DNA of 64,000 nucleotides, taken from positions 6,893,017 to 6,957,016 of the forward strand of contig NC_053414.1 in NCBI RefSeq assembly GCF_016859285.1, in the 5' to 3' direction. How positions within the stretch are numbered: the first letter of the stretch is position 1; every line of letters begins with the position of its first letter. The stretch comes from Xiphias gladius. Its lineage: Eukaryota; Chordata; Actinopteri; Istiophoriformes; Xiphiidae. Below the pieces are notes generated by a model. That model had not been told where the DNA came from and ran no database searches. It worked only from the letters and a program-made list of their open reading frames with translations. A program made the translations under genes and the position numbers. Below are positions 28,390 to 36,131 of the stretch, piece after piece.

Positions 28390-29662
28390 ATCATGGGAAA
28401 ATTCGGTCCTGAAGACACCTACTTTAGTGGGAACTACCACAGAGGCGGTTAGCAGTAATTTGGCGGGTGGTTATATTTCTGTCTGTGTAGACATATTTTC
28501 TCACTGCGACGGCGTCACAACCGTGCGAGATGCAGTCACGAAACTTTACATGTGTGTAGTCGAGATCAAAATGAAGGCCGAGTACAAAGATGGGCGTACT
28601 GAGTAATGATGGAATAATGTAGTAATACTACTGAGTACTCATGGGTCAGAACGTCGAATATACATAACGTACATTGAATGTCATGTATGTTATTTAGTAT
28701 AAATGACTTAAAAAATTAGTTTAAATTGTTGCTGCTGTGATGAATCGTGGATCATTAAAGTTTTATATTATATGTACAGTATGAACTAGAAATTATTTTT
28801 CAATTTTTTTACGGAAGCATTTATTTTTGCTTTTGTGTCTAGTTCCAAAAATGTTCAGAGAATGATGTGTGTGAATGACGAATGACGTGAGAAAAGCATA
28901 CCCCACCTTCATGACATCCCGGAGGCAACCACTCATGAGGTTAAAGGTCAACTGTATATTGGACATTTTCACATGTGCTCCGACTCAATTTGTACACTAC
29001 AAGGCAAGTAAGCAAAGTGTGTATAAACATGTACATTTTCTTTACCGTTACCCATCATGAATTAAAAACTGCTGTTAATGAGTGTTGCTGAAGGCTGTCC
29101 CTACATACTGAATCTCAAAAGACTTTCTGAAATAGTATGAACCGTGGCATGCTTCTCCACAGAAGAACTGATGGCATGAAGTGATTATGTTCTGTCGTAG
29201 GTGCAGGACACTGACAAACCATTTTGCAGCTGCAACCTTTAGCCTCGGGCTAACACCTTTTAGCTTGAATCCCCTCTGGATACAATAACTTAGGTTGTGG
29301 TTAATTTGCCGTTCAGCCTGCGAGCCCATCATGAGCCCAAAGCGAGTGTGAATTCGACTGCTGTGGTGCGGGTGTGGAGATTTCTGTCTCTGGCAAAGTC
29401 TATTGTTTGCATTCGACCAGACCAAGCACTTTCATTTGCCCACATTTTGAAAAAGTCCTACATAGAAAAGAATTCTGGTCAATACTGGTTTGCTCTAACA
29501 GCTCCATAGGTTCGTCTTACAGTAATCTTAATGTACTGGGTGATAAATGTGAGACTGCATATGTATTACCGTATTAGCATTACTGACCCCATTCTTCAGA
29601 GAAGCACTTGTGAGCCCCTGGTCACATGAAAATGATTTCTTAGAGCCGTGCTCGAGCGCCAT
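14177..29662 (-). CDS. tmprss6: Matriptase-2 (transmembrane serine protease 6), 17 coding exons
   Basis: A type II membrane serine protease. In mammals it cleaves hemojuvelin on hepatocytes and so lowers hepcidin. Exons in transcript order: 29588-29662, 27780-27912, 27003-27145, 26728-26795, 25426-25619, 23762-23966, 23413-23549, 22392-22504, 22126-22235, 20809-20951, 20579-20677, 19597-19710, 18701-18817, 18031-18199, 17116-17393, 15513-15649, 14177-14341. All junctions are GT-AG and the phases join without a break, giving 799 codons against about 811 in human. Order: short tail, anchor (about 45-69), SEA (70-205), CUB1, CUB2 (to about 440), three LDLRA modules (441-551), activation site R560-IVGG, protease. 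The triad H601, D652, S748 and S1-pocket D742 are present. The LDLRA wording '[21 protein letters not shown]' and the TMPRSS6 exon layout distinguish it from ST14 and other TTSPs. Only the first exon is uncertain. Confidence 0.96.
14800..15110. repeat. Dispersed fish repeat in tmprss6 intron
   Basis: It begins near 'GGACACTTGGGGGCAG' and runs to 'GCTGCCTGGTGGTGGGCTC', phrases I recognise from repeats scattered through fish genomes. There is no coding content. It lies in the last tmprss6 intron. Confidence 0.45.
15513..17393 (-). CDS. tmprss6: tmprss6 protease-domain exons 15 and 16: catalytic aspartate and S1 pocket
   Basis: Exon 17116-17393 encodes 'WTVYLGKI' to 'GWGALREGG' and holds the catalytic Asp652 in [11 protein letters not shown]. 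Exon 15513-15649 encodes 'LQKVDVRL' to 'EKDACQ' with Asp742 at the base of the S1 pocket, predicting cleavage after Arg/Lys. The 1.47 kb intron between them shows no further exon. Confidence 0.95.
18031..18199 (-). CDS. tmprss6: tmprss6 exon 14: activation cleavage site and catalytic histidine
   Basis: It begins DCGL, where the cysteine is expected to tie the stalk to the protease, then SSR-IVGG, the zymogen activation site, and SAAHC with the catalytic His601. It ends inside an Arg codon that the next exon completes. Confidence 0.96.
18604..18692. repeat. (TG)n microsatellite at tmprss6 exon 13 donor
   Basis: About 44 TG units on the plus strand, so (CA)n in the tmprss6 pre-mRNA. The tract starts about 8 bases inside the intron after the donor of exon 18701-18817. 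Confidence 0.97.
18701..20677 (-). CDS. tmprss6: tmprss6 three LDLRA exons (20579-20677, 19597-19710, 18701-18817)
   Basis: Each exon encodes one LDL-receptor class A module of the CxxxxFxC...C...CxxxxDCxxxxDE..C type. All three are phase 1-1 and a multiple of three (99, 114, 117 bases), so any of them could be skipped without a frameshift. Dinucleotide tracts sit close to several of their splice sites: (TG)n in sense orientation before the acceptors and (CA)n just after two donors. Confidence 0.94.
18822..18858. repeat. (AC)n microsatellite at tmprss6 exon 13 acceptor
   Basis: About 18 AC units on the plus strand, (UG)n in the pre-mRNA, ending about 4 bases before the acceptor of exon 18701-18817. 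It takes the place of a normal polypyrimidine tract. Confidence 0.96.
18920..19022 (+). repeat. L2/Maui-type LINE or SINE 3' tail
   Basis: The order 'CGCGACCAGTCCAGG', 'CGCCTCTCGCCCAGTGTCAG', 'GGGATCGGCTCCAGCCCCC', 'TGTGACCCTCAGAGGGTAA' and 'AATGGATGGATAG' is the standard 3' tail of a very common fish LINE/SINE group. It lies in tmprss6 intron 12. Confidence 0.8.
19030..19420. repeat. Dispersed fish repeat with 'AAGAAGCCTTTCGG' motif
   Basis: The words 'GAAGATTGTCAGTCATCCA', 'GAAGAAGCCTTTCGG' and 'CAAGCAAGTCCAGTTGCCTT' belong to a repeat type that I recognise from other fish sequence. No frame or ends can be defined by eye. Confidence 0.55.
19571..19592. repeat. (TG)n microsatellite at tmprss6 exon 12 donor
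   Basis: Eleven TG units, (CA)n in the pre-mRNA, starting about 4 bases inside the intron after the donor of exon 19597-19710. Confidence 0.95.
19715..19752. repeat. (AC)n microsatellite at tmprss6 exon 12 acceptor
   Basis: About 19 AC units, (UG)n in the pre-mRNA, about 5 bases before the acceptor of exon 19597-19710. Confidence 0.95.
20809..23966 (-). CDS. tmprss6: tmprss6 CUB-domain exons
   Basis: The five exons are 23762-23966, 23413-23549, 22392-22504, 22126-22235 and 20809-20951. CUB1 has 'CYRYQKV', 'SSCLWHLQ', '[15 protein letters not shown]', 'LITS/VYGCSR' and '[16 protein letters not shown]'. CUB2 has '[17 protein letters not shown]', 'CTWSF', '[19 protein letters not shown]' and '[18 protein letters not shown]'. 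The order and spacing follow mammalian matriptase-2 closely. Confidence 0.93.
23030..23270. repeat. Dispersed fish repeat (same family as 12.9-13.5 kb)
   Basis: It contains 'CACTTTGGTCCAGACTGAAA', 'TATCTCAGCAACTATTG' and 'GATGATGTATCCCATTGAAT', matching phrases in the other copies, for example 27660-27710 in reverse orientation. It lies in a tmprss6 intron. Confidence 0.6.
25337..25398. repeat. (AC)n microsatellite near tmprss6 exon 5 donor
   Basis: About 31 AC units on the plus strand, ending 27 bases inside the intron that follows exon 25426-25619. Confidence 0.96.
25426..27145 (-). CDS. tmprss6: tmprss6 SEA-domain exons
   Basis: The three exons are 27003-27145, 26728-26795 and 25426-25619. 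They encode a SEA domain that starts '[18 protein letters not shown]'. A GSVV word at residues 142-145 sits where other SEA domains undergo self-cleavage. The last exon contains a run of six glutamates encoded by a GAG/GAA repeat, in a loop before CUB1. Confidence 0.9.
26405..26465 (-). pseudogene. tRNA-Cys-like relic (minus strand)
   Basis: Read on the minus strand it gives 'GGTAGGGCATTTGACTGCAG', 'ATCAAAGGGTCCCCAGTTCA', which is tRNA-Cys(GCA) wording for the D-loop end, anticodon arm and T-arm. The D-arm is damaged and the acceptor stem is not recognisable. It is probably a tRNA-derived fragment in a tmprss6 intron. Confidence 0.6.
27220..27720. repeat. Dispersed fish repeat, reversed copy
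   Basis: It runs from 'GAGCTAATTGCTAACATCAGC' through 'GTGTTAGCATGCTAACATTTGC', 'CATCCTGAGGGGAACATGAA' and 'GTACGAAGTTTCGTGGTGAT' to 'TCAGTCCGGACCAAAGTGA'. This is the reverse order and strand of the copy near 13 kb. It lies in the intron before the SEA exons. Confidence 0.7.
27780..27912 (-). CDS. tmprss6: tmprss6 membrane-anchor exon
   Basis: It encodes a basic stretch ([11 protein letters not shown]) followed by about 24 hydrophobic residues ([20 protein letters not shown]) and WFFL. Positive residues on the N-terminal side predict type II topology. It has no in-frame start of its own if the acceptor 'CTCGCTACAG' is used. If that acceptor were ignored, an ATG at 27937-27939 would give the alternative N-terminus MSFRLFSLQ. 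Confidence 0.88.
28353..28388. repeat. (TG)n microsatellite
   Basis: About 18 TG units inside the first tmprss6 intron of the proposed model. Confidence 0.95.
29588..29662 (-). CDS. tmprss6: Candidate first coding exon of tmprss6
   Basis: An ATG with G at -3 and G at +4 opens 25 codons ([11 protein letters not shown]... to ...LKNG) and ends at a good donor (GGG/gtcagta) in phase 0, as the membrane-anchor exon requires. I chose it by frame, Kozak context and donor quality. The cytoplasmic tail is poorly conserved, so there is no homology support. A two-codon upstream ORF (ATGGAGTGA) lies just ahead of it. Confidence 0.5.
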
Positions 29663-31319
29663 TGCGTCACTCCATGTCCTTTGTCCCTTGAGAAACCATG
29701 TCACTGTCCACGGGGCTTACCAGCATCTGAATTTCCAATTTAACAGCTTTTATTTAGGATCTTTGGAGATCACATAACCCGACATGTTGCTCCGACAGAC
29801 AGAGAATGGTTTCCCTCTCTGTTTGTAAGTCCAAAGGTAAAAAAAAAAAAAAAAACAGTCAATATCTCCCAAAGCTCATTTGGATCTGCTTAGAGGCAGG
29901 TTGAGTTATCTCACTGATTTCGATGAAAGTGGAATAAAACCAAAACACATCCACAAAGTCATAACCCATGGCTTGATCATAAATGTTGTAGAGCACTTTC
30001 ACATCTACGAGGAACGGCGGTGTCGGCAGAAGGCACGCCGATGTCGCGAGTCATCACCTAGCGACCGTGATGCTCCCAGTCAGCTCCCCTGCACAGGTGA
30101 ATCCGATGGGAGGCTACTTACGTACCCAACTCATATCCCAGAGTTCATTTCACTTTCCACACAAACAAGAAATCCCAGTGGGCCATAACGTGAGTCTGCT
30201 GAGGTTGAGGCAGAGGTTTGTGTATTTGAAGCACACTGAATACAGTTCCTTCAACATAAAAAAAAGGCCTTAGAGGGAATAAAAAAATATATACAAGACT
30301 CTGTTAAATTTCATTTAAAAAAGGTCTTGAATCTTTTTTCTTGCCGGCCGTAAACAGTGACATTGGATATAACTTTTGGCTGCCAGGAGACAGTTGTTGA
30401 AGGCTCAGAGACTCATTATGGACAAGTGTTGATTTTATCAAAAACGTTGTGTTTGCAGCCTTTTTTTTTTTGTTTTGTTTTTTGGCCTCTTTGTATTTGT
30501 TGTTTAGGATAGTTTTGCCTCTCATTGCAGAATTTTAACTGACTCTGTGACTTTCAAACAAGAAATATTGACCTCACCTCACACAGAGGCTCTGGCCCAG
30601 GATCCCCCCTTTCCAGGTTACGTTAATTGATTAATTATTACAAGGAATTACTGTTATATACAACTAGGAAGTACAGACGAAATGTGATATAAATGCCAAT
30701 AAATTCATGTACTTAATAAGTAATCGTGGGCCCTATTATTTGTTCTCTGTCATTCTTTGACCAGTATGACAATGCAAAAGGCATTAAACTGCATTCTATG
30801 CAGTATTAAAAAGGTTTTAAAAAGTCTTGAATTTAATTTGGTGACAACTGCAGAAGCCTTGATTACTTTACCGCATGCACTTAAGATTCGGTATTTTTAA
30901 CCGAGACACTTTTTCTTTTCAAAACTGAGGTTGTAAGCAGGTAAAATCTTTATTTCCATTTCTGTAAAATCCAGATTCTCCCAATAACATTATCAGGATT
31001 ATCTGTCACCATCGAACAAAGTTTGCTCTTTCAGTATTTACATTACATCATTTCATAAAGTGTACAGTTAAAACAACAACAAAAGAAGGGGCACAGCAAT
31101 AGTGGGGCTTTTTTTTCATTAATATTGAAAAAACAAAATCCTAATACAGATTTAACTGAAGTCAACAATTTATTCATCTCCACAGTCAGTACTTTTTGAT
31201 ATACCTGCCAAACCAATATTAATCAGTAATTTCTAATATAATTTCCATATATGACCTTTAGTGGCACAATGATGAATGAGTGGGTCCCTGTATGGTTTAT
31301 ATGTCATGTTGCGCTAGCA

Positions 31320-31353
<34 letters not shown>

Positions 31354-32191
31354 CCATAAGCACAGGAGAGACTCAATAAAACAGTCCTGTAGACTTCAAA
31401 CTGCACTAACAGTCGGACGGAGTGGGCACAGCACCAAGGCACCAGTGAAAGAGGAGAACGAGAAGAAGACTGCAAGCTGGAATAAAAAGCGAAGCTTTCA
31501 AAAGATCAAAAAATAAATGCATTGCAAGGTTTTTATGAGGTAGGAAAATGCATTTAACATGTGTTTTAGCCTGTAAGAACACACACACACACACACAAAC
31601 AAACCGTGTTTTGGTGAGCAGCAAAAGCAAATCCATGACTGTTTACGATAAAACACTTGACAAGATACCGCGGTGATTTGGTCGGTATAAAAAACACATC
31701 AGAAAAGCGACCTGGCCACTCGCAACATTTTATAGCTCAATATAGCTTCCAACATCAGATACATTCCTCTTATTTCTATAAGTCAGCAGTGACTCTGACT
31801 TCTGTTTAAAGTATAAAAAGCAAGAAAAACATGGTATGAAAAATTAAGACTGGAAATAAGCCCTTTTTTTCTCCTCTTTTTTCCGTTTTCTAATATTTTG
31901 ATGGTTTTTATGTACTTATATGTTTTGTCATCACACGAAGGGGTGCAGGTAAATATTACGTGATATATGATAAATAATTGTGATAAATATGTGTAATAAG
32001 AGTGTAGAAAAAAATACATGAATTAAAATCACCCCTTCCTTCAGACACGATGAGCACTCTATAAATGTGTGATATGATAGGATGTTACATACTGTAAAGA
32101 ACACTTAACAAGTATAAGTTAACTAGCTGCCATCAATCCTGCATGTGCTTCATACCATTTTTTTTTTTTAAAGCATTTGCTGTTTTTATTT
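29663..32191. other. Intergenic between tmprss6 and il2rb
   Basis: Promoter and 5' UTR of tmprss6 should lie at its left edge and the il2rb 3' UTR at its right edge, but neither boundary can be read. AT-rich, with (AC)n at 31320-31350 and 31579-31598. An AATAAA on the minus strand begins directly after the il2rb stop codon (32185-32190). No protein-coding exon is recognised. Confidence 0.55.
31320..31350. repeat. (AC)n microsatellite
   Basis: About 15 AC units; a second shorter run lies at 31579-31598. Confidence 0.93.
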
Positions 32192-33196
32192 TTAACTCTG
32201 TTCCTGTTTCACTGGCATATATCCATTACCCGAGGGTTCCACTGGCCTGGACATTAACATCTCCCCCCCCCCTATGTGACTTGGACTTGGAAGCCGCAGA
32301 GCTGGACTCAAACCCGTCCCAATGAACTTCAACGGCAGTTGTGGGAAAGCAGGCGCGGAGCATGGTAAAGCACAGGAAAGAGGAGGCGGAAACAAGAAGC
32401 TTTTGGTTTCAGGGGACTTATCGACTTCCTCCAGGCTCTCCTCGTGACTCACTTGCTCCTCGCTCGCGCTGCTAACCCCTGAATCCAGGCTAGGGAGCTC
32501 AGGGCTGCAGGGCTGCAGCGTCTGGACTTGCTCATAATCGGAACAAACCTGAATGGACCCTTTGCCAAAAAAGTTTCCACTGCCTCCAAACAGCTTCTGA
32601 AAATCTACTTCTTTTCCATTCCCTCCCTCTCTCTCCTGCCCTTTGCCATCTGGCCCCTCATCATGACTATCAGTCGCACCGATGCTATCTGCTTCCAGAC
32701 TCTCTTGACTGACCTCTTCGCCACTGCACATCCCTGAATCTAGACTCTGGAGCCTGAGGCGCTCGGCGTGGAGTTTCTCAACCTTCTCGTAGTCTGACAT
32801 TACTTGCACTCGCTCACTGTTGCTGTCGCTTTTGGAAAGCAACTGTTGGAGCTCCACTGCTTTCCTTCTTTCTTCCTCCCTATCCTGTTCTGTAGTTTTA
32901 CCTTCACATTGTCTACCAACAGGTCCGTTAGGTGTATCAGCGGCACAGGGCCCCGGAGTCCCCGTTATGGGTGAGGAGGCAGGGGGAGGAGGACACAGCT
33001 TGGAGTAACTGGGGTTGGAGTAGCTGGACCTGGTCGACTCGTAGCTGCTTTCACTTTTCATCTTCTCTAGCAGCGCCGCCTCTGACCTGCAGAGCATGAC
33101 AGCATCCGCAGTGGAGGTTACCTCTACAGAGAGGAATTCCTCCGGTTTCAAGGAGGAACGGGAGGATTTGCTGATGAAGTGAGGGCTCAACCAATT
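32192..33196 (-). CDS. il2rb: il2rb last exon: cytoplasmic signalling tail
   Basis: One uninterrupted exon of 335 codons including the stop, phase 0. It is rich in Ser, Glu and Pro. Two related segments (residues about 418-472 and 501-561) each contain 'SDYExV' and 'SLDSGxxS' followed by an acidic 'S.ESLE' stretch. The C-terminus 'GNGYMPVKQEQS' resembles a STAT-docking tyrosine site in position (human Tyr510 is also near the C-terminus). Confidence 0.93.
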   Translation of the reverse strand, partial: NWLSPHFISKSSRSSLKPEEFLSVEVTSTADAVMLCRSEAALLEKMKSESSYESTRSSYSNPSYSKLCPPPPASSPITGTPGPCAADTPNGPVGRQCEGKTTEQDREEERRKAVELQQLLSKSDSNSERVQVMSDYEKVEKLHAERLRLQSLDSGMCSGEEVSQESLEADSIGATDSHDEGPDGKGQEREGGNGKEVDFQKLFGGSGNFFGKGSIQVCSDYEQVQTLQPCSPELPSLDSGVSSASEEQVSHEESLEEVDKSPETKSFLFPPPLSCALPCSAPAFPQLPLKFIGTGLSPALRLPSPSHIGGGEMLMSRPVEPSGNGYMPVKQEQS

Positions 33197-36131
33197 CTGA
33201 AGGGAAAAGGTCAAAGGTAGCGGAGTGAGAGGCGGAATTGGAAAGATTAAAAATACAGAAGAAATTAAATCTGCACTAGGCTACAAGGTTGTAAAGCTTC
33301 AGAAATACACAGAGTTTATGGTGTTTTTGTCTTCATTCTCTGCTGTATTTCTCCCTTTTGGATCATAAAGGTCATATGTGTTTTGCCTGGTGATAATTGT
33401 TGGGGGGGGAATCTGTTAAACCCACTGTGTGCCCACTGGCTGGAGAACAAAGCTGAACATCTAGCTCAAGAGTCAGACACTTTTCTAAGAAGCTGGTTGA
33501 AACCAAAACACAGCTAAAAAAAAAAGTACAAGACTTATTTCATTAGACTTACATGTGTATGTGGCCGGAGACACAACACGTTCACCATAATGATACATCA
33601 AAGTATCAGCGTATTCTAAAACCCCCAAGCAGCCAAAAAAAACAACTAACGCAGCTTTAATATGTTGTAATCTTGCTCTAGCCCTTTTTTTTTTTTTACA
33701 GAACCCAATAACCGAGTCTGTGAGTTTATCAAGAATAGCCTGCAGCAAATTAAAAACAAGCGATGAACAGTGAGAAAGTAAAGATTTCATAAGCTCACCT
33801 GGAAATTTACATCCTGCAGGAAGGACTTTGCTGGGTCTGGTAGAGGCGGACCTCTGAACTTCTTTACCATGTACATCCTAAAAGACAAATGACATAATCG
33901 TTTATCAGGGGTTAACAGAAAAAAAAAAAATGTTTTCTTGAAAACCAAAAGACCAGAATTGAACATATTTTTGCAACAAAAATGGCACAAATATTGTCTG
34001 CTTACCAGATGATTTTCTCATTCCTAAAGAGTATGACAACCAGAAACAAGGCAACCGCTACGCCTGCGATGGTCACTCCCAGTAAACCCCCAGGAACACC
34101 TGACAAACACAGGACAGAGCGTGTCAGATTAGCTACGTGGTAAGAATACTGTATTTATCCCACTGGAAAGAACAAATCTGGGTTGTGTGCAGACAAAAGG
34201 CAAATTAGCGTATTTTCCAAGTGTTATAAGATAAGCATCTTTTTTCTTTATAGATGTATTGTTCAATCAACTAGTTTCCTTCCCGTGAATTTAAGGTACA
34301 GCCACGAAACAAATCTCCAAGTGCAAAATTTAACTCCTGAGCTTGGCTTCAAAGGGCATGACATTGGCGAGCTATTTCCACTGACTGCATTCGTTACACC
34401 ATAAACCAATTCATTTAGTTCCAATTTGGCAACATTTACCTGATATTGGCCAATTTTCCAGTTTGGATGATTCTACGGGTGACACCCATGATGCAGTGGG
34501 GCCCCAGTCACTCCATGTTGACTTTAAATGGCCATCACAGGTTTGCACCCGTACGCGTGCCTCGTACCTCTCTCCTTGTATAAGCAAATTTGGGTCCAGC
34601 TCTGCCACGCAGACTTGTTCACAGTTCTTCTTTTTATTTTGCACAGAGGGATCCTGACAGAGAAGAAACAAACTTGTGGATGTCTAACAGGCTCGTTCTC
34701 ACGTCTGTCCATTTACTGTTGTTTGGATTTCCGACAACCACAAGGCACATAATCATGTGTGCAAATCATTTAACGGTCACTCTCAAGGTCTCTCCAAGAC
34801 TTACACTCACGTCTGACAACATACACACACTCGTTTATGGATTCACGTATTAACACAGACACAAAATATATACACACATTCCATGACTGATCCCCTTTTT
34901 TCCACTGCAGGTGGGAGGTGTACAATGAGAATCTTTCGTGCTTCTTAACTCGGTTTAGCCAGGAAACGGAGGTATGGTTGATGTCTGGTTTTCCCGGAGG
35001 GTTCAGCTTTACTGCAGGGTCACAGACATGGTTTGTTTTAGGTCACCACGAATACCTCACAAGGTAAATCATGAGGCGTGTATATGTTATTCATTACACT
35101 CACTGTTGCACGCTGGCTTGTAGGTAATGGTCAAATTTTGCTCTGCTGCGTCACAGCCCAGACTAATGGACAACTCATGGAAGGACTGAAACTGGGAACA
35201 TTTTAAGAAAAGAATATTGCTCTTAGAAACCATTCATAAGACAACAATACAAAATGAATCGAGATATAAATGAGAGTAGGAGCTTCGAACGTCAAGACTG
35301 TCTACTGGACAGTTGCACTCATACAATGCTTCGATTAAAAGCTCCAGCTAACAGCCTTAAATGTAGATGCATAAATGCTGTTTCAGTGCATGTAAAGAAC
35401 ATGATAACACTTCTTTTTCTATAAGTATAGATATTAAATGTTGTTTTCTAAACAGGGCCAAGTAACAGTAATGTTTGGTTACTACAGAGCTTCTCAGACT
35501 CACAATTGCCTCCCTCTTGAAGATCAGGGAACACTTCTGTAGCGCCAGTCTGGGGACGTTAACAGGCTCTGGATCACAGGAAGTGTTGTAGGCAGGGCTG
35601 TCGGAAAAGTTCCTGTCAAGTTCATTTTAAATGGTAATGCCCTCACAGTGTTACTTGTGTACATATATTTGCGTCTGCTGTAAGTACATAGCAATTTTTG
35701 GATTTATTTGTATATTATTTTGTGACCGCTGCCCTTACCGCGTCAAAGTATTCACCCTTATGGCGTGTAGTTTGCACGCAGCACCTGGGCGGTCAGACTC
35801 GTGTGTACTGTTCCAGACACAAGTGATGTTATGACTGTAGTCGTTGTAGCAGATGAGATCTGTGAGAAATAATAAGGAGCAGGGATGAGATGGTGGGAGA
35901 GCTGAGAGAGTGTCTGACTTTCATTCGCTGCTCTTTTGTTGTTTTATTGTGTTCATACTTGTGTAGCAGAAGAATCTTGAAATCAACTATGCTAGACAAC
36001 AGGCAAACAACAATGCAAATCGAGTTATCAAAAAGTTACCAACTTTTTTCGGAGACACCGGAACAACTGTTCATTCTGGCGTTGTCGACTTGATGCATAG
36101 CAAAAATAAGAAACAGCAGTGGGATCTCCAT
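32192..36131 (-). CDS. il2rb: Interleukin-2 receptor subunit beta (IL-2/IL-15 receptor), nine coding exons
   Basis: A class I cytokine receptor chain that signals with the common gamma chain through JAK1 and STAT5 on T and NK cells. Exons in transcript order: 36059 (or 36068)-36131, 35739-35859, 35504-35612, 35104-35191, 34878-35011, 34440-34653, 34006-34099, 33799-33877, 32192-33196. Phases join throughout and give about 638 codons (human 551). Signal peptide 'MEIPLLFLIFAMHQ'. First FNIII domain with 'CYNDYSHNITCVWN'. Second FNIII domain ending WSDWG at residues 222-226 in place of WSxWS. Membrane segment about 248-271. Box 1-like 'GPPLPDPAKSF', then 'NWLSPHF', comparable to human 'KWLSSPF'. 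The tail has Tyr440, Tyr525 and a C-terminal YMPV. The synteny with tmprss6 supports the call. The donor of the signal-peptide exon is unresolved (two weak GT choices 9 bases apart). Confidence 0.9.
33799..34099 (-). CDS. il2rb: il2rb membrane-spanning exon (34006-34099) and box 1 exon (33799-33877)
   Basis: The first encodes 'GVPGGLLGVTIAGVAVALF' and the rest of a single membrane span followed by FRNEKIIW. The second encodes MVKKFRGPPLPDPAKSFLQD, the proline-rich box 1 where JAK1 binds in this family. The junction is phase 2 (TG/G, Trp). Confidence 0.9.
34440..35859 (-). CDS. il2rb: il2rb ectodomain exons (two FNIII modules)
   Basis: The five exons are 35739-35859, 35504-35612, 35104-35191, 34878-35011 and 34440-34653. 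The cysteine pairs of the first module are in 'LICYN..ITCVW' and 'GAACKLHA'/'TSCDPE'. The donor of 34878-35011 (AAT/gtgtgtat) is weak but is the only one that keeps phase 0 with the following acceptor. Confidence 0.85.
36059..36131 (-). CDS. il2rb: il2rb signal-peptide exon
   Basis: ATG at 36129-36131 opens MEIPLLFLIFAMHQVDNARMN, a short hydrophobic leader. A phase-1 end is required. Donors at 36057-36058 (TCCG/gtgtct) and 36066-36067 (AACA/gttgtt) both satisfy this, and both are weak matches. A short upstream ORF (ATGACATGA) precedes the start. Confidence 0.65.

Noticed and set aside
30304-30525. Lysine-rich open frame on the minus strand between tmprss6 and il2rb
   Set aside because: Low complexity, driven by a T/G-rich run, with no homology and no splice context.
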